Assembly (NCBI GenBank): GCA_020744425.1
Contig: JAGMUV010000008.1
Location: forward strand, 1,612,001 to 1,676,000
Direction of reading: 5' to 3'
Source of the DNA: Dactylonectria macrodidyma
Lineage: Eukaryota; Ascomycota; Sordariomycetes; Hypocreales; Nectriaceae
Length of the DNA: 64,000 nucleotides
The translations under genes were made by a program, and so were the position numbers. Below the pieces are notes generated by a model. That model was not told the DNA's origin. It did no database searches and saw nothing but the letters and a program-made list of their open reading frames with translations. This document shows positions 10,694-22,462 of this stretch, piece after piece (the stretch's first letter is position 1; each line of letters begins with the position of its first letter).

Positions 10694-12405
10694 TCTTTGA
10701 GAATGCGAATGCTGCGAAGACGGGATGGAATGCAGCGAGTATTAAGCAGGGGCACGTGGCAGGGAGAGAATCAATGTTTGCCTTGCCTGCTGCCCGCGCT
10801 TACACAATTCCGAGTTGGACATTGATCCATGGGCTGGCATTTCGACTGGCTGAGTGGACGCGTTGCTGTCGAAATCTAGTGTGAGTGGGACACTTTGAGT
10901 GAGACGCGCTGTCACGTGAGACCCGACACAGCCCCACTTTCGTTGGCTTCAATGGCAAACCCGCACGCTTGACCTTGTCGGTCTCGCCTCAACCTATCAA
11001 CCTTGACCTTGTCACCATCGTCATCCGCCTCATTCCAGTAAATTACTGCCAACTTTTTTGGCTGCTCACCTGCTCGGGGATAACATCACTTTCTATTTTC
11101 GAGCATCACACCAACCTCATCACTAACCTCACCACCGATTTCCCCGCACCAACCTCACTCCCGCCACTTTCAGGCCATGGCAGGCCGTCGGGCCATTGAC
11201 ACACATCCTTCCAGCCTTTCCTAATTCTCTTGACCATCTACTACTCGAATCCATTTCCTCGTTTACACACGTCCCCCGTCCCATAGTGTCCCGTATTTGC
11301 GGTCAATGGCCTTTCCTTCTGCTGGCCAAGTGGCTGTCAATGTTTCTAGTCAATGCTTCTTCTGGCACAAAGTGTCGCCCAAGCCCTCCTGCAGCCACCT
11401 AAAAGCATAAAGCAGTCTAGTTCGAACCTCTTAATCAAAGCCCGATGCACCCGTGGGCTCTGGCCGCAATGCTCTGAAAATTATACGATATTTTAATATC
11501 TATGAATTTTATTCCCATCAGTTCTCACTCCCCTGTCAAAACTTTTGGTAGCCCATCACACCTAACCGCCTCAATTTGGAGGGGTTGAGGGGTCATGTCA
11601 CTCTAGTCTCAACCTGGGGACAATGTCTCATTCAGATCTCGATCCTCACCTGTAAGTGACAGTGTGTCACTAGGTTTCACCCCATTTATCTGCAGGAAGC
11701 TGAAACAAATGTTTGCTGGCTTGCGAGGGAACCCTCGTTGTCAGTATTTAAACTCCACAATTCAGACGGCTGGGAACGATGGAGTGGGCCACTCCAGCCT
11801 CACTTACAGCCATCATCCCGGCTCCTTTACCAACGCCAACTGTCTCATTGCCTTCCCTGATTGGAGGCGATCTGGGCAGGAAACCCGCCAGTTTCGAGAT
11901 CGTCCCAGATCGTGGGGATCGAGAGACTGCATGCCTACGTCACTTCTTAATACATTGTTCTAAGTCGAGTGCGTGCCACGTCGGCGTGCAGTTTCTCCGG
12001 GGCATCTCCAGGGTCTTCCCATGGACGCACTCCTTCGGATTTGCCTTTATCAAAGCTTCTAAAACCTATTCGAACATGCTTATGCTTACCAGGGCTCCCT
12101 CGTTACACTTTCAGCTCGCTCAGCTGTGCCCAATGACAATCACGGCCGAGACTCTCTCGGCCGGTTCCTCCCCACCACGAGAGTGAAATCGATGTCATCG
12201 GTCAGGATGAATTGGCAGAACCAAGGCCGGAATGACCAGACGAACCTGACACAAGTATCACAACTTTTATATATCTAGGCAATCCCTTTGCCTCTCAGAT
12301 CGACCAGTAGCAATATTATCACAGCCCAAGAGCGTAGTCTCCCAGTTGCGAATCTTCATATCCTGTTGGCATCCTTCTGACAGTGACTTCAATCGTCACT
12401 TCAAC
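10694..12405. other. Intergenic region upstream of the aquaporin gene
   Basis: Pyrimidine-rich sequence with a short AT-rich patch near 11480-11520 and a possible T-containing core promoter near 12270. Several short ORFs (for example 11779-12186) show no family resemblance and are not called. The frame of the aquaporin gene is open for 60 nt upstream of its ATG but has no earlier ATG there. Confidence 0.55.
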
Positions 12406-14061
12406 ATGTCTTTGCAAAGCCCCGCCCACAGCCGCTCTGCTCGCAGTACACCAGCTGCAAACCTTGGAGCCTTCAGTCCGCCAACTGACAGTTCAACACC
12501 CGAAGAGGCCGCGCGTCCTGGCTCCTCTCCAGCCGCACCTCTAGACCTCCCCGTCACGAGAGAATCGGACTCGGAGGTGCCTATCCAACCTAGCGCTAGT
12601 CATGAGGGCCTCCGCTCACGGCCAAGCTCCTCTCGTGCCGCTGCCCAGCCCGCCCCGAAAGGCCATGCCCGCCGGTACTCCCACGACCAGGAGTTTGTCC
12701 AGCGTTCATCTTCTGTCAGATCCCAAAGGCCTCGTTTCCGCGAGGATTATGACTACGATCAAGGGGACTATCCCTCGATGAGGGGCCATGACCGTTACTG
12801 GCGCAACGACTACCGCCCGGATCGATACACCCGAAGAGGTCCTCGCCCTCCTCCTGCATACCTCAACACCCGCCGCCAAATGATGATGATGCATGACTCG
12901 GACGACGACATGTATCATGACGAGCCTCGCTACTTGAAAGATCCCATCGAGACATCCCGGATGCGCCGGACCACGGACGAAGAAATGGGCTTCCAGTCTG
13001 CCATGCCCCCAGTGCGCCGCGGACACTCCGACGAAGATGGCATTGGCTTTGCCGTCTCTCAACTCGACTGGAACAGTATGTCCCGCGCCCAAAAGGCCCA
13101 AGTGATGCGTATTCCTTTGATTCAGTGGATGAACTCAGATATGAAGAACCACTTCGTTGCCACGCTTGGCGAGTTCGTTGGCACCACCATGTTCCTCTTC
13201 TTCGCCTTTGCTGGCACCGAGGTCGCCAACATTCAGTCAAACGCTAGCAGCGAGGGGACGACCACTGGAGAGGCGACAGGCTTTGACGTCTCCGTGTTGC
13301 TTTACATTTCCATCATCTTTGGTTTCTCCCTCATGGTCAATGTGTGGATATTCTTCCGCATCAGCGGAGGTCTGTTCAACCCTGCTGTGACTCTGGCCAT
13401 GGTTTTGGTCAAGGGCGTCAGCGTGGCAAGAGGCATCTGCTTGTTTGTTGCGCAGATTCTCGGATCTATGCTTGCCTCTGTGGTCGTCCTGTACCTGTTC
13501 CCAGAGACTTTCAATGTCAGGACGACCTTGGGAGGAGGCGCATCCACGGTTCAGGGCATCTTCATCGAAGCGATCCTGACGGCCGAGCTAGTCTTTACCA
13601 TCTTCATGCTTGCCAAGGAGAAGCATCGCGCAACATTTATCGCTCCCGTCGGAATCGGCCTGGCCTTGTTCATTGCCGAGATGGTTAGCGTGCAGTTTAC
13701 TGGAGGCTCTCTGAACCCTGCCCGAAGCTTTGGGCCTTGTGTTGTTACTAGGACTTTTGACACGGAGCATTGGATCTACTGTATGTTGTCTCCCTACCTA
13801 GTCCGCCCATCATGTCACTAACGTCGTTCTCAGGGGTTGGCCCATTCATCGGATCACTCATTGCTGTTGCATTCTACATCTTTATCAAGACCCTAGAATA
13901 TGAGGTAAGTCACCTCGACATAACTGGCAATCTAGGATTGTCTAACAGTATCACAGATGGCGAACCCTGGCGCCGACGGTGACGATGCCAACGACCCGAC
14001 CAAGAACCCGGAGAAGCGAGCGGAGATTCTCTCGGCCACGACCCCCTCCATCCGCGGCTAG
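12406..14061 (+). CDS. Aquaporin (MIP family water or solute channel)
   Basis: Three exons, 12406..13780, 13834..13904 and 13957..14061, join in frame to give 516 residues. A long hydrophilic N-terminus of about 245 residues, rich in Ser, Pro, Arg and Tyr, precedes a six-helix MIP channel starting near FVATLGEFVGTTMFLFFAFAG. Both pore motifs are intact: NPAVT at about residue 325 and NPARSFGP at about 437, the latter providing the selectivity-filter Arg. The helix after the second NPA is completed by exon 2 (WVGPFIGSLIAVAFYIF). Canonical NPA/NPA boxes and a tight loop E favour an orthodox aquaporin over an aquaglyceroporin, but the transported solute was not tested. The long cytosolic N-terminus is typical of fungal plasma-membrane aquaporins, where it can gate the channel. 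The short hydrophilic C-terminus ends in TPSIRG. Confidence 0.93.
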
Positions 14062-14428
14062 GCGTTGGCAACCTTTCAAATGAGAAACTGAAGCAACGGT
14101 TTGAATGCACTTGTGATGCGGAATGATACACGAAAGACAGACTTGTAAATTGGTGGACGTATTATGCGAATTCAGTGGGTGGAGTCTTGGAATGGCGCGT
14201 TTTACTCTTCTGTTTACAGGCGTAGCAATACGTCTGCGTAGATACTTGGCTTATCCTCCTCCAGAATTTCCTAGCGGTCCATAGACTGAATGCACTCGAC
14301 GCAGCTCATGAATAGTTAGTTACGAAAATAGATTACGTTCTCCTAGACTCACCTTGCCTGCTCCCTGCCAACGTATTTGACAAGGGATTCTTTGTCGAGA
14401 CCTTGCACTCCCTCGATGACCTTCCGAT

Positions 14429-14773
14429 CTACCACTCCCCTCTGAAACATCTTCGAAGTATCACGAAGGTGGCAACCCAAGGTATCATGAGGAAAGGCAA
14501 AATCATAAGCAAGAACAAGATAGACCACCAGGAGATTTCTTCCTGGCCTTCTGGCCAATATTGGTCAATCATGTCGGAAAATGATGGTGAGATGGATGCT
14601 GGAGATGGACTTCTTCTGGGGTTAGAAACGAATCTCATATTGGCTTCGGGTACGTACCTGAAGCTGTACTTGGTTGCAGATATGGTAGCTTGTATGTTGC
14701 AAGTGTATTTCAGAGATGAGAGAAGTAAGTTGGGGGAAGAGCCCCGGGAATTCATACTTATAGTAGGATTCAT
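14429..14773 (-). CDS. Possible small single-pass membrane protein
   Basis: An uninterrupted ATG-initiated frame of 114 residues has a Ser/Pro-rich middle and a hydrophobic segment of about 20 residues near the C-terminus (begins SILFLLMILPFLMIPWVATF), followed by a basic end ILRRCFRG. This would fit a small tail-anchored or single-span protein. No family is recognised and there is no supporting neighbour. It could be a chance ORF in a gene-poor stretch, or a gene with an undetected 3' exon, since the other reading frame stays open past the stop. Confidence 0.3.
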   Translation of the reverse strand: MNPTISMNSRGSSPNLLLSSLKYTCNIQATISATKYSFRYVPEANMRFVSNPRRSPSPASISPSFSDMIDQYWPEGQEEISWWSILFLLMILPFLMIPWVATFVILRRCFRGEW

Positions 14774-17301
14774 GTGTGTTTGCCAACTCTAAGCAAAGCG
14801 TTGCCTTGGACTATACGATTGTAGTTGCTTAGTATTTGGGACCAAAGCAAACGTCTTTAATCAGTGACAATCCTTGGTAAGGTGTTTGTGGCAGAAGAAA
14901 CGTTCATTCTCGCTTCGAGGTACCTAGCCGAAACCGCTTCAACCAAACCTTAGCAAACGAAGTGTTGACTAGTTAGCTGCAAGAGTGTATAACTCAATAG
15001 CTCAATCACTGAACAAACTTGCAGGTGAATCACTCCTTCACACCACCAAATAACTGAACTTAATGGGATTGCTTTTCGTCTAGTTCAGATCTCGCACCTC
15101 ACGAGCCTATACGCAGTTGGGACTATCAAACCGTCGCAAAAATCCACTGCTCTCTTTGACTACTGCATACTAGGGCGCCCAGAAAAACAATAACATGATA
15201 GAGGTATAATTCGCCAAGAACCTGCCAGGTACCTTGATTAGATATGCCATCCTAAAAAGTTTGTGTAGGCTCTTCTTAACTCAAGGTCATTTGTATTTCT
15301 GACCAATACGCGATAGTTAAATTTAATGTCATCGTGTCTCTTAGTGATCCATGGCTCGATTTTAAACCATCTTGCTATCGAGGTCGCCTAAGTACAATGT
15401 ATGTCGAGTAGATAGCCTGTCCCTCGTCACGTACAATTTGCAGAGTTCGGGATGGATGTCGGCGACGTCCTACATGTGTCGGCTTGCAGGTGTTAGCAAC
15501 TGACTCGTAGCTGACGATATCATTGTTCAACAAATGTTGCATGTCGCTCCTGAAATTCTCTTTAGTTCCTGAATGAAACGCACAGCATCGGCTGTGTCAA
15601 CATGAGGAGCATACGACGATAACGAGTAGATGATCGAAATGTTGTCAGGATCTATATTGGTATAATATTGTCATTTGGGGATATTTTTGTCTTGCAGGAT
15701 GCAGAGAGATAGGAATGATGACTTTAGGGGTTGATTGTACGTCTTGGATCGGAAGTTGCTCCGTGGGAGTTCGGAATGTGCACTATAATTAGGAACAGGT
15801 CTGACATTGATATGGAATTTCCAGAACAATAAGGCGCGAATGCGGATCGGGCATTTCGTATTTTTACAACGCATCGAGATATTCAAGAGACGCGTGAGTG
15901 TTTTATCTGTGTGGTTGAAGCTGGATCTATCGCTGTCCTGACGCCCTAACGATAGATGTTGGCTTACAGACTTGGGCCAAGAGTCCCCGTACATTCCCAC
16001 TGGAGAAGCTCATGTGCTACGTCACGTGTAGGGTGATGAAGAAGGCAAGGAACGAAGGAAAATGCTGAAAATATCTGCAAAAATTTACATTTACTGCACG
16101 GAGTAGTTGCTCTATGAACTACAGAGTTAGCCTCCGAAGTCGTGCAGGGGTGGTTATATCAGGAGTGCAGATCGTGATAGAGACCGAAGCCAGGCTCCCT
16201 GGCCAGCATTCTGCATGACTGCAGATTTGACAGCAGTAACACTGGGTGCTGACACCTGCGTGACTGCGGCACAAGGACAGAAAAAGGTTGAAGCAGAAGA
16301 AGTAGGCGAAGCGAAGGGGGTGAGATTTATGCGACATGGCTCGGCCGTAGCATAAAATGAGGTGTAACAAGGGCGTATAAAAATCATGTGGGTGGTATGA
16401 GACGTTCGCTTTCAGCACAGTAACCACCACAAGTGATATAATGTCTGAGAAAGGGAACAAGGCTCTAGGACAGAGTAGGGTTGTACAAGTTTCGATGTTG
16501 CTGCTGTTATCATGCTGTGCGAATCAGACTAATTACTTGGTGCTCTGTATGGGGACTTGTGCTCGCTGTAACTTGGCTCCATCCACGGTATGACGATGGA
16601 CCCCTCAAGCGTCCATCATCATCAGAAGTCAGTGCATCGATCGGATTGGGGAAAGGTACGCGCGGGATCCGACAAGCGGAAGCCGACTAAATAGAGTCGA
16701 CGAATATCTGAGTATTAGAACCGGTTACGAAGTAAATAAGGGGCTTTTTTGCCTGGATGACGCCCTGCAAGATGGCGCGTGCCTTTTGGTTTCTTGCTCC
16801 ATGGAGGCAATCTGCCACGAGATATGGCTGTCGCGTGTTCGACGCCCAGCTGGGCAACGACGAGAACCAGTTTAATTCCCGGTATAATTTGCATGGCCAA
16901 GGACGGGTCATGGGGGGAGGGGAGCGAACTCTAGATGAATCGAGGGTAGTGCAAATACTGTACAATTACACAGTTGAAATCGGCCAGGGTCCCTCCCATC
17001 AAAGGGCCCCAAGGGCAAATTAAGATTGATGTCATCCGCCCACACGCCCCCTTTCCCCATCTCGGGCTCGTTCATTGGGCACGCGAGTGAATGATCGATG
17101 CCGAGTTCCTTCTGGGCAAATGTCCCGGGCAGATGAACGTTTTGGTCGAGCGCCGAGTAAGAGATGGGTAAGAGATGATAGAAAGCTGGTAATGCTGCGA
17201 TGGCAGGTGACGGATGCGGTAGTCCCAGCCCAATCATGGTATGGATCCCCTGGAATCGAAACGAAACACGGGGGATATTTCATGCATTTATCTTCCTCTC
17301 A

Positions 17302-17325
17302 TTGATCAATTAATTGATCAATTAA
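17302..17325. repeat. Two perfect tandem copies of a palindromic 12-mer
   Basis: The unit TTGATCAATTAA occurs twice in direct tandem, and the array is largely self-complementary because of TTGATCAA and TTAATTAA. It could form a hairpin or bind a dimeric protein. No gene start is close. Confidence 0.8.
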
Positions 17326-18416
17326 TTACCACGTTCAAATCGTTGCGACCAACCCGTTCCGCTTCCGTCATCTTCCCAGCTTCCCGCGCAGGGATTCGCG
17401 ATAAGTCATGATAGGCCACAGGGCGAAGGTGAGGGGCGCAACTCGCACATCGCCGTTCTGGTCGCGGGATAGTCGATTGGAGGGAGTCTTTAATTAGCAT
17501 CAAAATCCCAGAAAAGTGAGTTCGCATTGTCGTCGATTCCGGGCTGCGTGACATAGCCTCTCCTCTGTCTGCCACACCGGGGAACCGTCCATGGGTGGTC
17601 CCTGGAAGCTGCATGCGCTTCCCGCAAGAGGCAGCGCATCAGATATGCTGAAACAGCACCCACCTGGCTGGTGACGGGCGGGCTGTCAGCGGTGCTGTGT
17701 AATTACGAATACTGTATGGAATCTAACTGGTAATGGATGAGTGTGGACGCAGATGGTCAGCGGGGTATTGACAAGTGTTCACAACAACGGAGACGTTGGA
17801 ACCTTGAAGACAAGTTCTTTGATGTGGTCTCGAAGACTCTAGAGATAACGATGGAGGAGATATCGCTATCCACGTGGGTTTTGACAACCAGTGTCCCCCA
17901 TCTAACCTAGCGGTCAGACAAGTCACCTGCTGCTTTCCATGAACAACATATGAACTGAACACGCCGCGAGCCAAAGATAAACCACGCGGTGAGGCGGCAT
18001 GACCTGGAGGAAAAAAGACTAATCAGACCCGTGTTCTGCTATTCCTCCCCCAGACCAAAAGATGATCGATGGCGTGTCTCAGGCTTTCTTCAAGGTCTGT
18101 CGGGACGGACTCGTTTGGCTCATTTCCCTCTCTCCTCTGGGGTGCGGTGCGGCTCCAACAAGAGCGCTCCAATAAAGATGAACACTCGCTGTATTCATTC
18201 CCGGCCGCCACCTGTTGGCATTCCCATCTTCCCTCTCCCGTACACTCGCCCCTACTGCCCCCTTTTCCACTGCATGATATTCCACTCACAATGACTATTC
18301 TTGGAGGGCAAGTCGTTCGCATTGCTGAAAGCCCTTTTCACCCAACTTTGTATTGCAGGTCCTCAAACCCAAAGACCCTTGACACGCCGCCCCCTCGGGA
18401 GACAGCACCCACACGA

Positions 18417-18432
18417 CCCCCCCCCCCCCCCC
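18417..18432. repeat. C16 homopolymer
   Basis: Sixteen consecutive C residues, i.e. a G-run on the minus strand. It is a candidate for length variation or sequencing error. Confidence 0.85.
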
Positions 18433-18710
18433 TTGTAAACAGCCCGCAAACGACCTTGGCACTTTACAGCAACCAAAAGCGCAACTCTCAATCCCCCTCC
18501 CCTGCCCTGGAAGACGCTTTTCCCAATGTCCCCCTCCCTATCCCCCACTAATCAATAATGAAAAGCCGGGCTGGGCCAAGGGGGAACGCCTGGCTGGCAT
18601 GAGACGTGGGTTGCTACGTACTGCACCTCCAGACAAGTAATTACAGTAATGAATCAGTATGCATAATATAACCCGCTCTATGTTGAACCCGCCTATGCGC
18701 CGCTTGGCTT

Positions 18711-18784
18711 GGGGGGGAGGGGGAGGAGGAGACGGGCGAGGTGCACGCGCCGGCTTCGTCTTGTTTGGGGGGGTGGGCTGGGGC
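18711..18784 (+). repeat. G-rich tracts with quadruplex potential
   Basis: Runs of seven and six G separated by single A residues begin at 18711, followed by further G-runs, including a seven-G run near 18768, then GGG and GGGG separated by one to two bases. The spacing would allow intramolecular G-quadruplexes. The tracts lie about 500 nt upstream of the next gene start. Confidence 0.6.
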
Positions 18785-19248
18785 TCCACTGACAGAGGCA
18801 CGCCCCCTGGAAGACCCCCCCAAGGAAGAATGGACTTGGGCTGGCTGCCCGCTAATTAGTGCGTGGCTTCCAGGTGGTCCAACTGGCTTTCAAAGCTTCC
18901 CAGGTGGCCCACAGGTCTCGAGGCTGCTGGTACCTGACGCCTCTTTAAGGGACCCTGGGGTGGGCGGTAAGGTACAGTAGCAACTCTTAGCCCGTCCACT
19001 GGTTCAAGGCCTGGGCGCAAGTTCCATTAATTACGTCGAGCTATCCAGTCCCCAAAGACCCTCGAAGCCTTCGCCCTTGATTTCCTCTCCGCCTCTTCTT
19101 CCTCCGTCTTCAAAACCCCCTCCCAAACAAGAATCCCGCTCTGTGCTCGTCGTGCTTTTTCTTCTTCTCGTGATACCCCTCCCGTCTTCCCTTTAGCTTT
19201 TCGCATCGCTATTCAGCTCTTTTAATCAACTCACAAAACTCGCCCGCC

Positions 19249-19971
19249 ATGGACCGAACCGACGAGGAGCTCGACCGCGACTGGCAGCCCAGCGGCCGTC
19301 GCCCCCAATCGTGCGTGCCTCACCCGTCTACTCTCACCGCGAGTGCGATATCGACATCGCCAACCGCGCAATACCATGGGGTTTAAAAGCTGACCGACAT
19401 CGTTTTCGATAGTACTATCGCCCGTTCCTTTTCTCAGGAGCTGATGGACATCTTCCGCATCGAAAACTCGCTCACCGACCTCGACGAGCAAGTGTCTGAG
19501 AAGTACGGCCCCTCTCCTCCCTGCCCCTGTCTACCACCACACATCGTCACGCAGACGTTCGCTTTCTTACAAAACGGAAACCCAACTGACTGAAATCTCC
19601 CGGCTATAGGAAGCGCAAAGTCAACAGAAACACCCAAGAACTCGCGTCCCTCGAGAAGCGTCTCCGCGAGATGGAGGAGCGTCTCAAGAACCCCAACCAG
19701 TCCCGCGCTCCGCTGCCCCAGGTCCAACAGCAACAGGATCAAGACCAGTCCTTCCAATCCCTCGATGTGGCAGTCAAGGACGACCAAAAGGCCCGCTCGC
19801 GTCCCGGCACCGCTCGCGCCGCCCAGCAGGCCCCCTCTGCCGGCAATATGCCCCCGACCCCGGGTGGCAGTGAAGGTGAATAACTACTTCGTCAACCCGT
19901 GCTGACTTGAATGACGGTCCCCGCTGACTCTGTTTTCTTTTCGACTAATTAAAGACGGCGACGCTGAATAA
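19249..19971 (+). CDS. Small coiled-coil protein conserved in fungi (function unknown)
   Basis: Four exons are proposed: 19249..19310, 19413..19502, 19610..19875 and 19955..19971, giving 144 residues. The first three junctions keep the frame exactly (MDRTDEELDRDWQPSGRRPQ, then a helix with SFSQELMDIFRIENSLTDLD, then a Lys/Glu-rich heptad segment with LASLEKRLREMEERLKNP). The last intron uses a GTGAAT donor and a weak AAAG acceptor; if unspliced, the protein simply ends two residues later in GSEGE. The centre is a coiled coil of about 50 residues and the C-terminus is Gln/Pro-rich. I have the impression of similar small proteins in other filamentous ascomycetes but know no function. A CT-rich leader precedes the ATG. 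Confidence 0.7.
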
Positions 19972-21018
19972 AATATCCCAGGCGCACTCGAATCCTCTTA
20001 ATTAGAGGCACCAGTACTCACCAGGACATGAATTCTTCTACTGTCCTCGACCCACGTCCAATATGGGCAATGGAGGGAGGACTTTGGGAGAGGAACTGGG
20101 GGAAGTTAGACGTTCCCTTAGCTTCTCCTCTTTTGGCTGGCGCATATTACAACACTCGGGCGACTCCCATCACCACCGGGTCCCCGATTACGACCGGCCT
20201 TGTTTTTTAAGGACTACGACACCACTGGGTCGACATGAAGCCCGGCTGACGGCTGACGGGCTAATGGTGCTATTGTCGCTGATTTTATCCCATCGTTATT
20301 TCTAGGGCATGGGAAGCGGCGGCGGATGGGGTCTATGAGTGGCCTCCCCCGGTCTCCCCCAATACCCTTCTCACTCGCTTTTTGGACCCCCTCACCCCTC
20401 CCACCGGCGTTATAGAGTCAGCATTTGCAGTTTTTCTTCTCTTCGCTTCTTCTTGGTAACGGCCTGGTCTATCTTAACTATCTATCCCTTCTAATTCTGC
20501 CGGGCTTTCTTACACAAACATCCCCTCAATCCTACATAGAAGGGAACTTTTTTATCATGGGGAAGGCAATCGCATGGGGAGACTGGGGTGGCATGTTTCT
20601 TGTTTGAACGGGAGTGTTGTTCTGGATTATATGTTGTACGTCAGGAGGGACAACGCATCGGCATGGTGGATGAAGTCTGGGACGGGAGGACTGAGATGAT
20701 TATTACAGAGGAACCAGGCGACGACTGTATATACCATTTGCAGCATGGTGGTAAATGCATCCGTGATTCCTGCAACGCGTGTGAGCATTTGGTGAGGACT
20801 GTGTTTCGAATCTCCAGGAAAGGGACCGTTTCAGCTGAGCCACTGCGACTGCATGACAGTTCAACCCCTTTTTGCTCACTCATTGCTAACTACCAATTGC
20901 GAATGACATCTTTCTTGATGGCCTGATTAATATGGTAGTTTCACCCACAGCATTGCAAAATATTACTCGACCGTCTCACACCTTTATAGGCCTTCGATTA
21001 GAACATCGCTCACATAGG
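19972..21018. other. Intergenic region, no supportable gene
   Basis: Holds the 3' ends of the two convergent flanking genes. Overlapping ORFs on both strands at 20588-20926 lack recognisable features. A pyrimidine-rich patch lies at 20335-20410. Confidence 0.5.
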
Positions 21019-22462
21019 TTATTCATCGTCGAGGTTCTTGTTGGCAAACCCAACTCGGCCATTTTCGATATCAAACACGACGAACAGCGCCTTGAGCATC
21101 ACATCGCCAAAAATGGTCACTTCGAGGTCCTCGGAGCTCTGCATGCCTCCCCAGCAATACTCTGGGTCGTCGTCCACGGGACCGTAGTTCATGTATCGGC
21201 CCGGGATAGTCAGCACATGTCCCTCGTCGCCGGGCAACTTGAACATGAGATCAGGGAGGTTGTCGCCCAGATTGCACGGAAAGGTGAAAGCATTTGACAG
21301 GCGAGGGTCGATCTTCATACCTGGGACGTCAAACCAGTACATGCCGGCGAGAGAGGGTGGCATGAACAGCAACGTGGTGCCCGTGTCGATGGTGGCCTCG
21401 AAGGAGTGAGACCACCAAACACGGCGGGAGCCCCGCCAGGCCGTCAGGTCAAACGTGACATCCCAGTGTGGGCTGGCTGGGTTGGCATCAAGCCAGGTGA
21501 TGTTGTCGCTCGCGCGGGACATGTCGATGTGGCCAAAGTCAAAGGTGCCCGTGGCGTTGCGCCGCAAGTCGACGGAGAAGACGGGGGTATCAAGCTGCGG
21601 GCGGAGCTTCTCCAGCAACGACAGCGTTGGGGGATCAATGTTGCTGGGGAGGCTTTTGGCGAAGCCCATGATACCCGAGAGCTCCGTCTCGCGCTCGAAG
21701 CGTGCGGCAATGGACTGAGCCGACTGGATGGCGGCATCAACGATCTCGAAGCCGCCCATGCGGATGGTATCGAGGTAGACGATACCTTTGGCATGAGATC
21801 CGTCCACTGCAACGCCGTGTCAGCCCCTGATTCACCCAACAGTTTTCCCAGCAACTCATCCAACAAGAGAATGATGGATTTGGAGTGACTTACTGTATCG
21901 GACCTCCCACTCTGCATCATCGACGCGGTGAGACGTATTGGATGCATCGGGCTTGTACTGAGGTGCCCAGGGGCCCTCCTTATTGGTAAAGTACTCTGTA
22001 TCCGAGGATTGCACCCACCTACACAGTCAGCAACAAGAACACACAAGTGTCAGGTTGTCAATCTCACATGTCTGCAGAGCCAGTGTTAATGGCAATCTTC
22101 AGGGTCTGAGGGGGGTTTCCAACTTGGATGTCGGCGACAAAGATGTCGTCGCTGCCAAGAGGCTGAACGTCGACGATGCCATCTACAGCAAATGTTAGTA
22201 TACAGCACGCCATCCATATACGGACGAAGATGGGATACCCACTATCGTCGAGAAGTGAAAACGTGGACATCACATCGTTTGGGATGCCTTTGCCCCATTT
22301 CTGTCTCACCGCGGCCCATTCCCGAACGAAGTCGCGCTTGGAACCCTTGGTCTTGCTCACGGGGATGGAAAAGCCCGAGGATGGCTTGGCGTGCAGATCA
22401 GGAGGCACGAGGGCAGCCGTCAGGACCACGAGGAGCGAGAAGATGACGACGAGAGGCCTCAT
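21019..22462 (-). CDS. Secreted pepsin-like (A1) protein with Asn in place of the first catalytic Asp
   Basis: Four exons, 22243..22462, 22068..22182, 21894..22018 and 21019..21806, join in frame (intron 1 has a TACTAAC branch site) to give 415 residues. The start MRPLVVIFSLLVVLTAALVP is a signal peptide. A propeptide-like basic segment follows. The fold signature is clear: VQPLGSDDIFVADIQVGNPPQ, the flap region with Y-M-DGS, and the second catalytic motif ATIDTGTT (Asp about residue 294) followed by TIFGDVMLKALFVVFD near the end. The first catalytic motif, normally DTGS, reads INTGSADMW, with Asn at about residue 106 (codon AAC, 22085-22087). A pepsin-type enzyme needs both Asp residues, so this is probably a pseudoprotease or has altered activity. 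No GPI-type C-terminal tail is seen; it ends NKNLDDE. Confidence 0.88.

Larger units (their letters stand above)
14774..19248. other. Gene-poor region of about 4.5 kb
   Basis: No ORF here shows family resemblance or coding-like composition. The first 1.3 kb is comparatively AT-rich; from about 17 kb the sequence turns GC- and pyrimidine-rich towards the next gene. It contains a palindromic tandem repeat, a C16 run and G-rich tracts, listed separately. CT-rich sequence at 19040-19245 fits the core promoter and leader of the following gene. Confidence 0.55.

Noticed and set aside
11415..11435. TTCGAACC motif resembling a tRNA T-loop
   Set aside because: No flanking stems or A-box at the right distance; no tRNA could be folded by eye.
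11779..12186. ORF of 135 codons upstream of the aquaporin gene
   Set aside because: No family resemblance, poor composition; treated as chance.
20588..20926. Overlapping ORFs on both strands between the coiled-coil and pepsin-like genes
   Set aside because: Neither frame shows features or similarity; the plus-strand ORF is Cys-rich but has no signal peptide, and its codon pattern is unremarkable.
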